A DNA stretch of 64,000 bases from Meghimatium bilineatum (GCA_034231615.1 CM067315.1:28560133-28624132), one strand, 5' to 3'; numbered from the stretch's first letter, positions 10,086-21,104 are shown. Notes: a model not told the origin generated them from the sequence alone. Made by a program: numbers and translations.

Positions 10086-10600
10086 TTCGACTTCAGTTTA
10101 GAACTTAGGAAAATATGAAACTTGACGTGAGTTTCAAGGAATTGTGTTAATTACAACTGACACGATGACATCTAATTAAAACTTGGACATTGAAGTTATA
10201 TTAAAAGTCCCCGTTTGTTCTCAATCTCTTTCTGATGGTTGGTTGGTTGCTGATCCAGCGGTCCATGGGCTCATGCCCTTTGACCCAAGTCTCTTTCTGA
10301 TAGGAAGGATGTATGAAGAACTAACTTTGATCTGTCACAATTTACAGCTAGGATATGCGATATATGCGATGTTTATCTCTACACATATATCAGCAAGGCT
10401 TATGTGTCCAATTTTTGGCACTCTGTCCAGACCCCCATTCGTGTTATATACATGAAAAGTAACTGTTGCTATACTTTGCTCCCGTTTCGGAAATCGGCAA
10501 CACAGGAGATATCAATAAATACGAGTTTTACTAGCTTAAAAAAAACTTTCTTACAAATATTTTTAAGGTTTAACAAAAATTATAGAAGATACAAACTTAC
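10085..10600. other. No recognisable feature
   Basis: AT-rich sequence. On the minus strand its last part would be the intron downstream of the candidate exon at 10601-10770. Confidence 0.4.
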
Positions 10601-10770
10601 TGAAAGTGTACTTCTTAATTCGGTCTCTTCAAGTCTGTCACCATATTCTTGATAAACACGGTTAGACTTGTCTTTTGTGACTTTCAGAACAGCTGGGTCT
10701 TCATTGGCTTGTGTCTTATACTTCATATACTGTAGACAGTACATCCGGTACATTGTGTGCAAGTGTTTAG
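10601..10770 (-). CDS. Candidate single host exon, unrecognised
   Basis: On the minus strand an open segment reads HWGPKHLHTMYRMYCLQYMK, then YKTQANEDPAVLKVTKDKSN, then RVYQEYGDRLEETELRSTLS. It ends exactly at a strong splice donor, CA|GTAAGT (donor on minus strand at 10600-10595). A possible acceptor (GGCGAAG) precedes HWGP at about 10771, but its pyrimidine tract is poor. The composition is mixed and non-repetitive with ordinary codons, unlike the tandem-repeat frames elsewhere. I do not recognise the protein. It could be an internal exon of a host gene or a non-repeat chance frame. Neighbouring exons were not found, and both flanks are repeats. Confidence 0.35.
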
Positions 10771-10799
10771 GTCCCCAGTGCTTCGCCAATACAAAATAT

Positions 10800-11343
10800 T
10801 AACTTATAAATCTCAAGTAAAAACCGAAATCTACTTTTCTGTTTGCCTTTATTCGCCAAATACAGTACAGAAGTTACCAACTTGTATTAAGTTCCTTCCC
10901 ATGATACACTAATCCACAGTCAACTCGGCGCATAAGGTCTTGCCACAGCATTACAGAAAAGAGGTGTTACCATGTTATTCTGTCACCATTTTTCGAGAGT
11001 ATAACGGGAAAATGTATAAGCATCGTGTATATCGAGTCCTTCTGCAGAATAGTTATGTGTGCCGATCTCGCGGAGGCGTTATTTATCTGTGCATATACTT
11101 TTTTTTCCCACGTAATACTCATTGGTTGACGAAAAAAAATGCATGTAAAACGACCAATCACGAGTCGCATCAGCGAAGATGTGTGACGCCGTGTAAGACC
11201 TAAATATACAGGAATGTGACAGACACTACACTTGGAATTCGGTTGTGTACACATAAAGATACCATCATTTTATTAAAGCGAAAAAATTTATATAGCTATT
11301 CTCGGAAGTCGTAATGGCTGGACTACCTGATCTACGACCACCA
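10800..11343. other. No recognisable feature
   Basis: Unique-looking sequence. Short frames overlap on both strands at 10940-11254 without a family signature. Confidence 0.4.
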
Positions 11344-11358
11344 TTATATGCGATAGTA

Positions 11359-11630
11359 GGGGAACCGCGTAGCGCATTGGTTAGCGCACTGGCTTCGCAT
11401 ATGAGTGGTCCTGGGTTCATTCCCCAGTTGAGGCGGAAATGTTATTCAGATCGCAACAGCTCCCGGATAGACCCAGCCTTAATTGGGTACCGGATTAATC
11501 CGGGAAGTAAAGACTGCGAGGGAGAGGAGATGGCTACCGCCCTCATTTGCAGAGCCTCTGAAATATGAGATCGCTAACATCTCACACCCCTACGGCTTTA
11601 ATAAATGCTATGGGTCACTTTACTTATTTT
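11359..11630 (+). mobile_element. SINE-A, complete, with 15-bp target duplication
   Basis: Flanked by perfect 15-bp repeats TTATATGCGATAGTA (11344-11358 and 11631-11645), so both ends are defined. The 272-bp body starts GGGGAACCGCGTAGCGCATT. It has a tRNA-derived promoter with an A-box-like TTGGTTAGCGCACTGGC and a B-box-like TGGGTTCATTCCCC at about 11412-11425. Then come GGTACCGGATTAATCCGG, ACTGCGAGGGAGAGGAGATG and the 3' end TTTAATAAATGCTATGGG with a CACTTTACTT tail. A second copy lies inverted at 18905-19152. The unbroken duplication suggests a fairly recent insertion. Confidence 0.92.
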
Positions 11631-11646
11631 TTATATGCGATAGTAT

Positions 11647-11647
11647 A

Positions 11648-11671
<24 letters not shown>
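11647..11671. repeat. (TA)n microsatellite
   Basis: TA run directly after the right SINE-A target duplication. Confidence 0.9.
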
Positions 11672-11678
<7 letters not shown>

Positions 11679-12085
11679 TCCCCATTGACGTTTTTTACAT
11701 TTAAATTATAACTACGGTTTCTTTTCCTTTTCAAATTACCCGACGTAATCACATAAAGCACGTACATAAGAGGGTAGTCGGCTCAAGACCCCCTCCCCTT
11801 CCTAACCTACCCAGCAAATCAGAACATGACCTGTAGTACAAGGAAATCAACTAAAAGGCTAGTAACCCCCCCCCCCCCCCCGTCAAGAAAATTTCACAAA
11901 AAGATCATCAAATTACGAATGACTTTTTATTTAGGCAAACACTCCCTTCCTCCTCAGTGAAAACTTATCTACGACCCCGAATCACGTTGTTTCTTAAGAG
12001 TGCACAAATCAAACCCCACTGAGTTAGTGCAAGTTGATACAATTATTGACGAAACCAGTTTACACAAAAAAACCAGTTGTCATGT
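11671..12085. other. Unassigned; poly-C run
   Basis: Contains a C run at about 11867-11881. No other structure seen. Confidence 0.45.
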
Positions 12086-12300
12086 CCCACGGTTCTGTGG
12101 CAAAGTGGTACAGAGAGCGTCATGGACGTCCAATGTATCAGCTCAGACTCGCGCACTGAAGTTTCGTCGCAGGTAACTGTGCATTCTGATCATTCAGAAA
12201 GCAATGGTGACCTACTGAAGTATTTATATTGCCTAGAAAAATCACTACAGCCAAAAATGCTGAGTTGATCACATCTTGAATAGAATAATACTACGACCAA
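12086..12300 (+). mobile_element. SINE-B copy, plus strand
   Basis: Head GGCAAAGTGGTACAGAGAGC, then CATTCAGAAAGCAATG, GACCTACTGAAGTATTTATA, AATCACTACAGCC, AAAAATGCTGAGTTGATC and TTGAATAGAAT. The same blocks occur in the same order as in the copy at 2714. The B-box is degraded. Confidence 0.75.
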
Positions 12301-12880
12301 CAATCATAAATAAAGCCAGTTTACACGAAAAAACTGTTTACTGTTGATCACACGAACTAACATTGATTAAATCATAAATCCACCTAGGGATACAAGGTTT
12401 AAAACACGCTACTATGATTACTATCTATTTCGGTAACAAACACGCTACAATAAAACACAAGACAACATCTGTTGTAACCATAATCTTGCTAGTAGATACT
12501 GAATATTTCTGACACAAATAGAAAGTTCGCTTCTTGGACTACACACATCTCATAACATGTACAGAACACACGGTGTCATCATGACAGCACATGTCTAAAG
12601 CTGTGTCATATGCCTTTCCAAAAATAATGTTAATAAGATTGTGCCAAACCACCCTCTTCCTTATCCCCCCCCCATGTTACTGTGTACACACTATAGCAAC
12701 CAAACATGAAGAGTAACACATATGTACGCATTGATTCATGTGCGCCTACTGGGCAAAAAAAAAAAGCGGACGTAAGATCAATAAACGATTCACTGATTAC
12801 AAGAAACGATCAATGAATATACATATGTTAAAAATACCTACCCTAAGTACAGGTAACACTTTATAATAAAGATATTGATC
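12300..12880. other. No recognisable feature
   Basis: AT-rich, with one short C run (12664-12673) and one A run (12757-12767). No repeat unit. Confidence 0.45.
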
Positions 12881-12884
12881 TGAT

Positions 12885-13215
12885 CATCATCATCATGTGC
12901 CTTCTTAACGAAGGTTGGTTACAAAGGCTTTCCATCATTCAATCTCTTGTCTTGGTAGTGCATTCTGCTAGATTGTATCCTGTATATCTCATGGTGATTA
13001 TCTTTCACTTATATCTCTACCGACCTTGTGCTGGCCTCCCCTTGACTCTACCTTCAAGTAGGGTCGTCAACACCCTTTGATGTCTTTAAATGTCCACAAT
13101 ATTTTATTTATTTGGTTGTTCTTTCCTTTTATAGTTTTGTTTTTCATAGCAGTTTTGTCAGAACCTATTCGTTTCTTTCCACCAAGTTATTATTTTATAT
13201 ATCCACATCTCAAAG
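12885..13215 (-). mobile_element. RTE LINE 3' end, (GAT)n tail
   Basis: Begins ATCATCATCATCATG on the plus strand, i.e. a (GATGAT)n tail on the minus strand, typical of RTE elements. It then shows the same 3' region as 60795-61290 and 35855-36600: GAAGGTTGG, TCTCTTGTCTTGGTAGTGCA, TCTGCTAGATTGTA, CAAGTAGGGTC, TATATCCACATCTCAAAGG. It is an older, more diverged copy of that family, about 330 bp long. Confidence 0.8.
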
Positions 13216-13480
13216 GTGACTCCGGATACACTGTACTAATTTTGTTTGTAAGAGATTGGGTACCAGATCTGGAAAAGTAAATATGGCGGGTGTGATGATG
13301 ACATCATAATTCCTAGGTTCACTGTCAGTCAACGAAAAATACGATCTCAAAGCACAGTATTTTCTAATAATTCTCAATGAAATTAAAAAGGAAAGAGTAC
13401 TAATTTTATTGGGAGGTAGCCACTCACAATACATGAGAATTAAATCATTGTAAAACTACGGCAATTTAGGGACCTGGATG

Positions 13481-13645
13481 CAGCACCGGATTTAGACTTC
13501 ATAAGGCCCTAAGCTATTTGAGATATGGGGTCCTTTATAAGTCCAGATATTATATGTCAGTGCCAAATATGATTTTTGGGGGCCCCCCGAGAAAGTGGGG
13601 GCCCTAAGCTATAGCTTGTTTAGCTTTTACGTAGATCCTGCACTG
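13481..13645. mobile_element. hAT MITE, GGGGCCC type, perfect 8-bp target duplication
   Basis: The 165-bp element begins CAGCACCGGATTTAGA and ends TAGATCCTGCACTG (inverted: CAGTGCAGGATCTA). It is flanked by identical CCTGGATG (13473-13480 and 13646-13653). The internal GGGGGCCCCCC and GGGGGCCCTAAGC blocks match a widespread non-autonomous hAT type. No coding capacity. Confidence 0.92.
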
Positions 13646-13654
13646 CCTGGATGA

Positions 13655-14185
13655 TGTGTGCTACCTTTGTTACTGTCACTATTGTGAAAAGTCTAAAAGT
13701 TTCTTTTTAGTAGCGATTCCCCGCTTCAACAGGGCGGAACAAAACTATTCCCACAAACTAATCGTTGATTTAAACAAACACTACACAATAACTGATCAAA
13801 AGCACAACAAAATAGCTCACCGAACAATACTTCCAACGCTCTATTTATTGTCAGTCCTCTTGACACAGCCTCGAAGCAAACGTTTCAACAACTTCAAGTC
13901 TTCTGCTCAATCAAATAATACATAGGCGGTCACAGACATCACCACATACCTGGCTACTTATAAAGGTGACAAATTACATCCTGTTACGTTTAACTGTTTG
14001 GTTATACCATAAAATAAAAGAAAATTCAATTAAAATACTTGAGCCTAAGTCAGTAGATGCTTGATATTTCTCTCTTTCTCCGCCCCTCCCGGTTCTGGTT
14101 TGAAACCCGTTGTCTCCCTGCTTATTTTAAGATTAATTAATATAAATAGTATATCAATAATTAATTTATATATTCATATTTTAGG
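13655..14185. other. No recognisable feature
   Basis: AT-rich. A frame at 13656-13925 has no recognisable domain. Confidence 0.4.
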
Positions 14186-14186
14186 G

Positions 14187-14690
14187 TTAGTGTCCGGTTT
14201 TATTTTTCTTTGCCACTGATTCCTTAATTTTATCCCAAACAAATTCTATTGGATTTAAATGTGAATGATACGGTTGTAGTCTTATACATCTATGTCCATG
14301 CTTGTCTATAATTGTATCAATATGGAAAGTCTTCGATCTGTGTGTATTCTTTACCAAAAGCAGAAACTCCCGTTTCATGTGCATTTCAGTAAATGGAATA
14401 TGTCATGTGACGTATTCCTTCCTACATGACGTATTCCTTCCAGAACGTTGTCTTTCCAATGAACCCCTCTCTGTCCTGGGCGATGCGGCATGCATTTTCT
14501 AACAATGTGTTCATGTAATCTTTAATGTCGTCAGTCCATAATATTATACTTATTTGGAATATATTATTTTATAAACCATACTTTTAATCTCTTCCTTAGT
14601 AGATGAGATGTAGGGATTTTATATTCACATGCAACAACATTATGGTAGGCAGCATTGTCCGTAACCAAACAGGAGGGTCTATCTAATGGT
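14187..14690 (-). pseudogene. Tc1/mariner-like DDE transposase fragment
   Basis: On the minus strand the upstream part reads VTDNAAYHNVVACEYKIPTS (about 14610-14669). This matches the second-Asp block of IS630/Tc1/mariner transposases (DN-A-x-YH). The final part (14187-14384) reads HGHRCIRLQPYHSHLNPIEF then VWDKIKESVAKKN. LQPYHSHLNPIEF-x-W is the third catalytic block, with Glu inside NPIE. The middle of the frame is degraded and the N-terminal DNA-binding region and first Asp are missing. I saw no flanking terminal inverted repeats. A dead transposon relic, about the last third of a usual transposase. Confidence 0.8.
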
Positions 14691-14830
14691 GGAAGTACTG
14701 TGTCCCCTATTCACTCTAAATATATTGACCATTGATCTTAGCATGGTAGTCTCGATTATCGATAGTCTCAGTAGATTTGGAAATGAAAATGAGATCACCG
14801 TTCTTCAAAAAGACCATTTTGTTAGCTGCC

Positions 14831-14957
14831 TACACGTGCCAGTATCATATACGTGCACACGTGCCAGTATCATATACGTGCACACGTGCCAGTATCATAT
14901 ACGTGCACACGTGCCAGTATCATATACGTGCACACGTGCCAGTATCATATACACTTA
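14831..14957. repeat. 25-bp minisatellite, five units, CACGTG in each
   Basis: Unit ACACGTGCCAGTATCATATA followed by CGTGC, at steps of exactly 25 bp, almost identical. Each unit carries the palindrome CACGTG. Confidence 0.95.
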
Positions 14958-15029
14958 CCATGAGATAGACAGGAGAATATGAGATCTTCCCCAATGTTTG
15001 TTTTTTTCTTTAAGTGCATCACTGTTTTC

Positions 15030-16140
15030 GTCATTTATTATGTCTGTTGGTTGGTATATATCTTCTTTGCTTCTATGTTCTTCATTTTCTTGTAGAAGAA
15101 CCACTTATGTGCATTTTTATAGTTGTGTTGAGCATAACTCCATATTCCGTCCATGAGTTGATTTTGGTAATTTTAATAATTTTCTTGGCAGTTGTCTTTG
15201 CTGTCTTGTACTGTAAGTAATCTACTTGGTTTTTACTTTTGACCCATGTTTTATATTTTTTTCTTTTCTCTTGTGGCATTTTTGACGTCTTTATTCCATC
15301 ATGCTGTTATATTCAGTTTCTCTTTATTCCATCATGCTGTTATATTCAGTTTCTTGACACTATTGTTCCTGTATGCGCATGATTCGCCCGCTGCTTATGT
15401 GACAGCGTCTCTGAACAATTTCCGTTCTTCCTCTGACGTTGTAGTTTCTATTTACTTTCACTTTCTGATTGTTTTCACTGCCACTATTACTGTTTATGTT
15501 CCGTGCCTGCGCATGTTTGGTATTGCTCTTGCGTCTGTTATTTTCCTTCTGTTTGTTCCTGCTAATAAAAAGTCAATTTAAATTGTACAGTTGAAATAGT
15601 TTCACTTGTACCAGGTATGTGTACCTAGGATTGTCTATGCTTGAAGAATGTTATTGTTATAAATAGGTTGAGCTTGATGCAGATTTCAATTAATCCATAA
15701 CCGTCATCATTTATCTTGTTTATGTATACTACGAACTCTCCTATGCACTCTTCTACTCTTTATCTTACTGGTCAAAAATGTGCGTTAAAATCTCCTAAAA
15801 CTTACAATTTTTCTTCTGTTTTGTTGTTTACTAAAGCATTGATATTATCAAAAATATATTTCCTTTCCGCTTCGTTGATTTAATTACAGGGCGCGTAAGT
15901 TTGAATGAATGTTATGCTTTCGCTGTTTATTGTTACCGTTGTCGAGATCAATCTTTCCCTAACAAAAACTGCGGGGTCAATGATGAAGCCAACATAATGT
16001 TTTGCTCTCGAATTAGGGTATATTAATGTGTAATATGTGCGCAATTTCTTGAAGCCTTGTCCTTTAATTCTTGTGTCCATTATTCCCAGTATTTTGATGT
16101 TTCGTTTTTTTTCCATTTCTTTTATTAAGATCGTCAGCTC
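15030..16140 (-). mobile_element. RTE LINE endonuclease region
   Basis: The minus-strand frame 16116-15880 reads ILGIMDTRIKGQGFKKL, then GFIIDPAVFVRERLIS and ITFIQTYAPCN, the N-terminal half of an APE-type endonuclease of RTE/L2-like LINEs. Continuing on the same strand: INEAERKYIFDNINALV and VLGDFNAHF (GDFNA is the endonuclease D-x-N block). Downstream is a Lys-rich linker (CREKRKKYKTW-like) near 15279-15240, where the reverse transcriptase would follow. A 33-bp duplication (TTTATTCCATCATGCTGTTA) lies at 15291-15350. Several stops break it. No reverse transcriptase is joined to it here. Confidence 0.8.
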
Positions 16141-16159
16141 TGTACTTGTCGTATTTAAA

Positions 16160-16230
16160 AAAAGACAATGCCTACCAACGAAATAAAAATAAGCCTTCTA
16201 TGTCATGTTTACTTTCCGTACACGAATTTA
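16160..16230 (+). repeat. Dispersed repeat D, partial copy
   Basis: ACCAACGAAATAAAAATAAG, then CCTTCTATGTCATGTTTACT, matches repeat D at 20490-20550 (CCAACAAACGAAATGC, GGTCATGTTTACTTTC). Confidence 0.55.
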
Positions 16231-16494
16231 CTGGAGTCCGGTTACGCCGAAGACATGCATTCACGCAACCTAAGACCACGCAACATCCGCGATGTTAAAA
16301 CAACCAGTCATTTTACATGTCAAGTTCATCCGTGAACAGAATTCTACGCTACCAACGGACTAGTAGACAAGTCTACATACGGATACAGTCAACACACAGA
16401 GATGGCCAACTTTTAACTAAGTAAAATGCAGCTCGTATGGTCAGGTACGCTCTTTTCAGCCGCAGATGTAAGCCGAATTTGGTTAAATCATAGC

Positions 16495-16910
16495 TTTCAC
16501 CATAAAAAATATCGAATCAGAAAACATAACGAATCAGAAACATGGACAATGAACAAACAACTATAATTGAAATACATAATTGAGGTTTCTGATGTGTGAC
16601 TATATAGAAGAATATGGAGAACTTTGTGGAAAAGTAACAACACTTCATATGAAAAAAGAACTATTAACAGAAATAAACAAATAAAGTATTTTGGACATAA
16701 AGGACATGACATTGTTGAAGACCTTGAGAGTACAGCTGAGGACAGGCGAGCAAGAAGTAGGCAGAGATACAAGTAGGAGGGAACATCACAAGAAGAAAAG
16801 GTTACGGTTTGACACAGTGCACTTCCAAGGCAGGAGAAAGAAGATGTTGAAGGTTCAGTGCAGCCAATCTTAGTTGCAGAGACGGCCATATAGTCAGAAT
16901 TACACTGGCT
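16495..16910 (+). mobile_element. RTE LINE C-terminal fragment, plus strand
   Basis: Degraded frames read ESETWTMNKQL, then LYRRIWRTLWKSNNTSYEK and NKQIKYFGHKGHD. This is the block (C/S)ETW-T-x-NKQLE...YRRI-x-R-x-W...RQIKYFGH of RTE elements, also seen on the minus strand at 60949-61284. The open minus-strand frame over this interval is its antisense shadow. Confidence 0.75.
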
Positions 16911-17085
16911 ACATTTAGTTTCATACATTTAATCTGGTACCCATTTGCTCAGGCTGAAACAACCGAGTTTGAGAAAAATTACAAATAAAATATAAATCAA
17001 ACTGGGAACCACATAGCACAAATGTCAGTGTACTAATTACTTCGCTACCGCAGCTCTCTCTTGATCACAAGAAATCGCCCGTGTT

Positions 17086-17350
17086 TTGCCGGGGCCTGAA
17101 AGGGGAGCAAAGAATATCAACAATGTTTACCTTCCACGCATGTCGTAAAAGGCGACTAAGGAGGTTATGGGTTGGAGTTGGATGTCCCATCCCATATAGG
17201 GCCAGTGACCCAAAGCCACGCTGAAGTCGGAGATGCCAGGCCGAAAGGCGCAGATATCGCAGCAATGACGTAAACCATGACACAACGCATTCCATTCTCT
17301 GGACTACATCCTGCTAATTTGCAGGAGTTTGTGAACGAACGCAGAAGAAG
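17086..17350 (+). mobile_element. SINE-C copy
   Basis: Aligns along its whole length with 9238-9515: GGGGCCTGAAAGGGGAGCAA, CATGTCGTAAAAGGCGACTA, AGGAGGTTATGGG, CAGGCCGAAAGGCGCAGATA, CTACATCCTGCTAATTTGCA, GGAGTTTG, ending GCAGAAGAAGA. About 80-90% similar by eye. Confidence 0.85.
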
Positions 17351-18060
17351 ATCACAAGAAATCCGAGAAAATCTTATTAGATATGCAAGATAAACTCGGA
17401 GGTCAAGTGCACACGTTACAGAACCACTGGTGATTTTGAACTCAGTTGTGAACGTTGTTTCCGCATAATTTGTGTTTAAAACAAAACTATAGCGAAATAA
17501 GATACGATACAATTACAGAAGAACGAAGTGGTCTACAACACAGGACCTTTACACATGAATTGTAAACATGGTCTGCATGCCGGATATTAAAGATAACTTT
17601 TACCACGTCAGACTAACATTTAAACATATTACATAGAATTTATTTTTTTACTTTACTACCTGATGAGGATGTAATGGAAGACAGGGCAGCAGTAATATCT
17701 TTAGTAAGGGAGGAGGAAGGTGTTTACAGGAAAAAAAAGGCAATTTTGCCGTTTTCGTCCGTAATTCTATTTCTGTGATTTTTATGAAATGTTTTGGAAA
17801 ACCAGTATAGTTTGGAAGGGGATTTGAAATGTTTCCTAGAACCGAATGTCGTGTTCTGATTTATAAAGTGGGAGGGAATTGAACCACAAACCCACGTCTA
17901 CCGGCTTGAACGAAAATTGTAAGGTTCTGGAAATTGTTTTCGCTTGATTGATTCGTGCCATTTCAGGAGTTATCTATATATTGAAAGGTTGTCACGCAGC
18001 TGTCGGGCACAAAATGCTAACTTATAATGTACTCCATGCAACTTAATTCCCTGTCTTCAT
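17350..18060. other. No recognisable feature
   Basis: AT-rich sequence without a visible repeat, coding block or transposon end. Confidence 0.45.
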
Positions 18061-18240
18061 TGTCCGGTGGTCGGAGGTTCTATTCCAAGTTCAACTGGAA
18101 ATATTTAAAAAAAATCAGTAATCATTCCTAGGTCAACCAAGAAATGAGTTCCAGGTCTCACGGAGACAATAAATATGGTAGGCGTGATCCTGAGTATAAA
18201 CACTAGGTATGTGGTCAGCCAATCAGAAATAGTGATCTAA
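18060..18240 (+). mobile_element. Possible tRNA-headed SINE, unassigned
   Basis: A B-box-like GGAGGTTCTATTCC at about 18073-18086 is followed by A-rich sequence and CCTAGGTCAACC. No second copy is seen in the window and no target duplication was found. Confidence 0.3.
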
Positions 18241-18905
18241 TGCTGTATTTCCAATGCACCCCGACGTCGTTTAAAAAGAAACTTAAAAGTTTCATAAACA
18301 TTTTCATTAGTTTTCTGAAAGTTGTCATAGACCCTTCACTTTTTTATGTCTTTTGGGGGTCGAAGAGTCAAGTTTAATCTGTTTTGCGAACTATTAACTA
18401 TATTGCTTGCTACTGATTTTGTCATTTTTTTTTTTGTAATCTGTAAAACCGAATACATAGTAATCGCCGACCTATATGCCCTATAGTGTTAAAAATGAGT
18501 TTATTAAATTCGTTAAAGAACAGTCAATTAAAAACCAATGGATATTAATTTAAGAAACTGTTAACATTTATTTACCATCTTCTGTAGAACTGGACATTTG
18601 ACTGTACCAATTTATGGGCGTGGTTACTTCAATATTTTTCTTCCTGACGCACCCCATTGGATGACTCAACTCAGCATATTCTATGGGTTAAAAGAAAAGT
18701 TCAGAAGGTTTTTACTGTTCACGACTGAGGTGTATCGGGGAACACTGTATTATATCTGTTGTTTTCATTGATCGGCGGCATACGTACGGATGATGTGGTC
18801 AGAATCACACGCCGCATATACATTTCCAGATCTAGTGTTAATTGCCTTAGGCTGGGTCGACTGAGTGTTATTGATGATTTTAACATTTAAAAAAGTAAAA
18901 GTAAA
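18240..18905. other. No recognisable feature
   Basis: AT-rich with a T run at about 18425-18435. Nothing assignable. Confidence 0.45.
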
Positions 18906-19152
18906 GTAAACCATATCATTTATTAATGCAGTAGGGTGTTAGATGTTAGCGATCTCACATTTCACAGGCTCTGCAAATGAGGGCGGTAACCATCTCCTCT
19001 CCCTCGCAGTCTTTACTTCCCGGATTAATCCGGTACCCATTTAAATCTGGGAGCCGTTGCGATCTGAAAACATTTCCGCCTCAACTGGGGAATGAACCCA
19101 GGACCACTCATATGCGAAGCCAGTGCGCTAACCACTGCGCTAACGCGGCTAG
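18905..19152 (-). mobile_element. SINE-A copy, minus strand
   Basis: Reverse complement of the element at 11359. In plus-strand order: TTAGATGTTAGCGATCTCAC, CTCTGCAAATGAGGGCGG, CATCTCCTCTCCCTCGCAGT, CCGGATTAATCCGGTACCC, CAACTGGGGAATGAACCC, CCAGTGCGCTAACC. The 3' tail (AAGTAAAGTAAACC) lies at about 18897-18915. Confidence 0.88.
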
Positions 19153-19228
19153 AGTTTAACATATATCCAGCTGACCTGGAATTGAGCATTGAAATGGTGC
19201 ACTAACAACTGAGCTACCTCGGCCCCAT
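19152..19228 (-). mobile_element. tRNA-like SINE head, minus strand
   Basis: Minus strand GGGGCCGAGGTAGCTCAGTT, then GTTAGTGCACCATTTCAA. TAGCTCAGTTGTTAGTGC is a good tRNA A-box. The B-box position reads GCTCAATTCC, diverged from GGTTCGAATCC. It abuts the SINE-A head. Too degraded for a functional tRNA. Confidence 0.5.
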
Positions 19229-19419
19229 ATTAGGATGTGTGGACAGTACCAAAGGTCACATCATAAAGTCGGTGGTCAATATCTGGACAATATCGATAAT
19301 ATAATACTGCGCAAAAGATAAAGCTGTTATCGTTATGTGTCATTGCCATCTGTAGCCTGCTGGTGAGTGCTAACGTTTGAGTGCGATTCAAACGTAAAAT
19401 CCAAGTAAAAGGGTTTCAA

Positions 19420-19550
19420 ATCAGCAGAGGACAGTTGGGCAGCCAGACCCTTCAGAAAGCAATGCCACTACTGAACGTAAAATCTCTACAAAAGCACTAC
19501 TCATAAAAATGCTAAGGTTAATCAACAATAGGATACACTGCCAAATTTGT
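19420..19550 (+). mobile_element. SINE-B body fragment
   Basis: CTTCAGAAAGCAATGCC, CTACTGAACG, CAAAAGCACTACTC, AAAAATGCTAAGGTTAATC and CAATAGGATACACTGCC are in the SINE-B order. The head (about 19375-19420) is not recognisable. Confidence 0.65.
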
Positions 19551-19559
19551 TGGCCGCCA

Positions 19560-20400
19560 TCGTGCTGCTGCTTGTTATAGTGTGGTTGTGTTTGTACGGT
19601 GTTGTGGTTCATTTTTAATGCCGTTGAACGGACTGGTTCAATTCCTGTTAGTCTCAAGAATTTTTTAATTTTCCCCTGGCTTCCTACTTAAATTTACTTG
19701 GTACATTTTTAGTTATTTATGCACATCTGTTGAACAATAAAAACTGTCAGTTTGTGTCACATATTTAAACAATCGTTTCTAAACATATTTAAAGATTATG
19801 TGAATTCTCTGCACAACATGCAAGGATTAGCATCTACATTCTTTGCATATTTCTAAAATTGTCGCATGATGTCCGGAGAACGTAATGTGTTGCCTTGAGG
19901 TTTATAGTGTGACTGCAATATTTCAATGTATCGGCTTGCCGCACCCGACAGAACCGTCGCTGGAGGGACAGAAACTGTATTCCGTTGTTGATATTTGTTT
20001 TGTTATTAGCAGACTCAGAATGTTGGCATATCAGGAAACTTGGTCATTGGGGGTGGCTCATTTATTGGAAGGTTGCCCGTGCTACGATTATCGTTTCTAA
20101 TAATGAATCAAGAACATCTGACGTACATCTGCATTTATCATTATCTCAGTGCTTCCCACTTCATGACCAGACTCCTATGTTACAGGTTGCTGCCATCAAT
20201 CACCACCTGGAGGTGCCTGGATCCTGCCAGATTTGGTTCACTGGGTCTTGATGATAACATTCAAGATTTGCTAATCTCTATCAACCGGGATTTGCTCAGT
20301 ATATTGATCAAAAACGAAGCATCCTAGATTCTACCAGGGACACACGGGACGGGACTGCAACCAAGACATGGCTTCAGTATACACCTCTGGACAGAAAATA
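19560..20400. other. No recognisable feature
   Basis: Overlapping plus-strand frames at 19885-20327 show no known domain, low-complexity period or splice pattern. Left unassigned. Confidence 0.4.
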
Positions 20401-20404
20401 AAGA

Positions 20405-20560
20405 AGACTTCATTCGTGATGTTTTTTTATTACTGCCGTGACTTTCGTTTGACACTTTTTATATATTCTTGGAGTCGCATGTCAAAATAGCCAAGGCCAA
20501 CAAACGAAATGCATGGAAATAATCTGTCCTTTAGGTCATGTTTACTTTCTGTTCAGAGGT
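20405..20560 (+). repeat. Dispersed repeat D, copy 1
   Basis: Consensus blocks: TTTTTTATTACTGCCGTGAC, TTTGACACTTTTTATATA, CTTGGAGTCGCATGTCAAAA, ATAGCCAAGGCCAACAAACG, GGTCATGTTTACTTTC. The same order recurs at 20780, 21105 and 22600. Confidence 0.7.
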
Positions 20561-20779
20561 CTACGGTGACGCAAAAAAAAGACCAAACACGTGGCTATCA
20601 ATAAGGATACAGTGCATATCCGCTTTCTGTTCTAACAGCACGACTCATTGTATGATCATTCTTGCATAAACAAATACGACGCTAGGTATCTAAGTGGGTG
20701 CAGCTATGTGTAGGGATTAAGCGTGGCCGTCGGCGGATATATAGAAGACCTAACTGCTAAACGTAAACATGCCTTCATT

Positions 20780-20910
20780 CAGTACGTTTTTGATTATTGT
20801 CTGGATATTCATTGGACACTATTTATATAATTGGAAAAAATAACCTAGGCCACCCAAATAAACTCAGGGACATAATCACAACCATCCTTCTAGGTCAACA
20901 GTCCACAGGT
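20780..20910 (+). repeat. Dispersed repeat D, copy 2
   Basis: GTACGTTTTTGATTATTGTC, ATTGGACACTATTTATATAA, ACCTAGGCCACCCAAATAAA, CTTCTAGGTCAACAG. Confidence 0.65.
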
Positions 20911-21104
20911 CGTGACTTGAGCCTGGTCGTGGATTAAGCATTTGACCGGGCTCCAGTAAGACCTATACAACTGTTCGGTCACGGCTTAAGCATGATCATG
21001 GGAACAAGATAACATCTGTGGGCTAAATTAGGAGTGATCATTCTAAACTCGCATTTAGCTTTATATTGATGTTCAAAGTCCCTGTTAGACCTTCTAACAG
21101 AATT

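Noticed and set aside
16497-16928. 143-codon minus-strand frame
   Set aside because: Antisense of an RTE C-terminal fragment on the plus strand.
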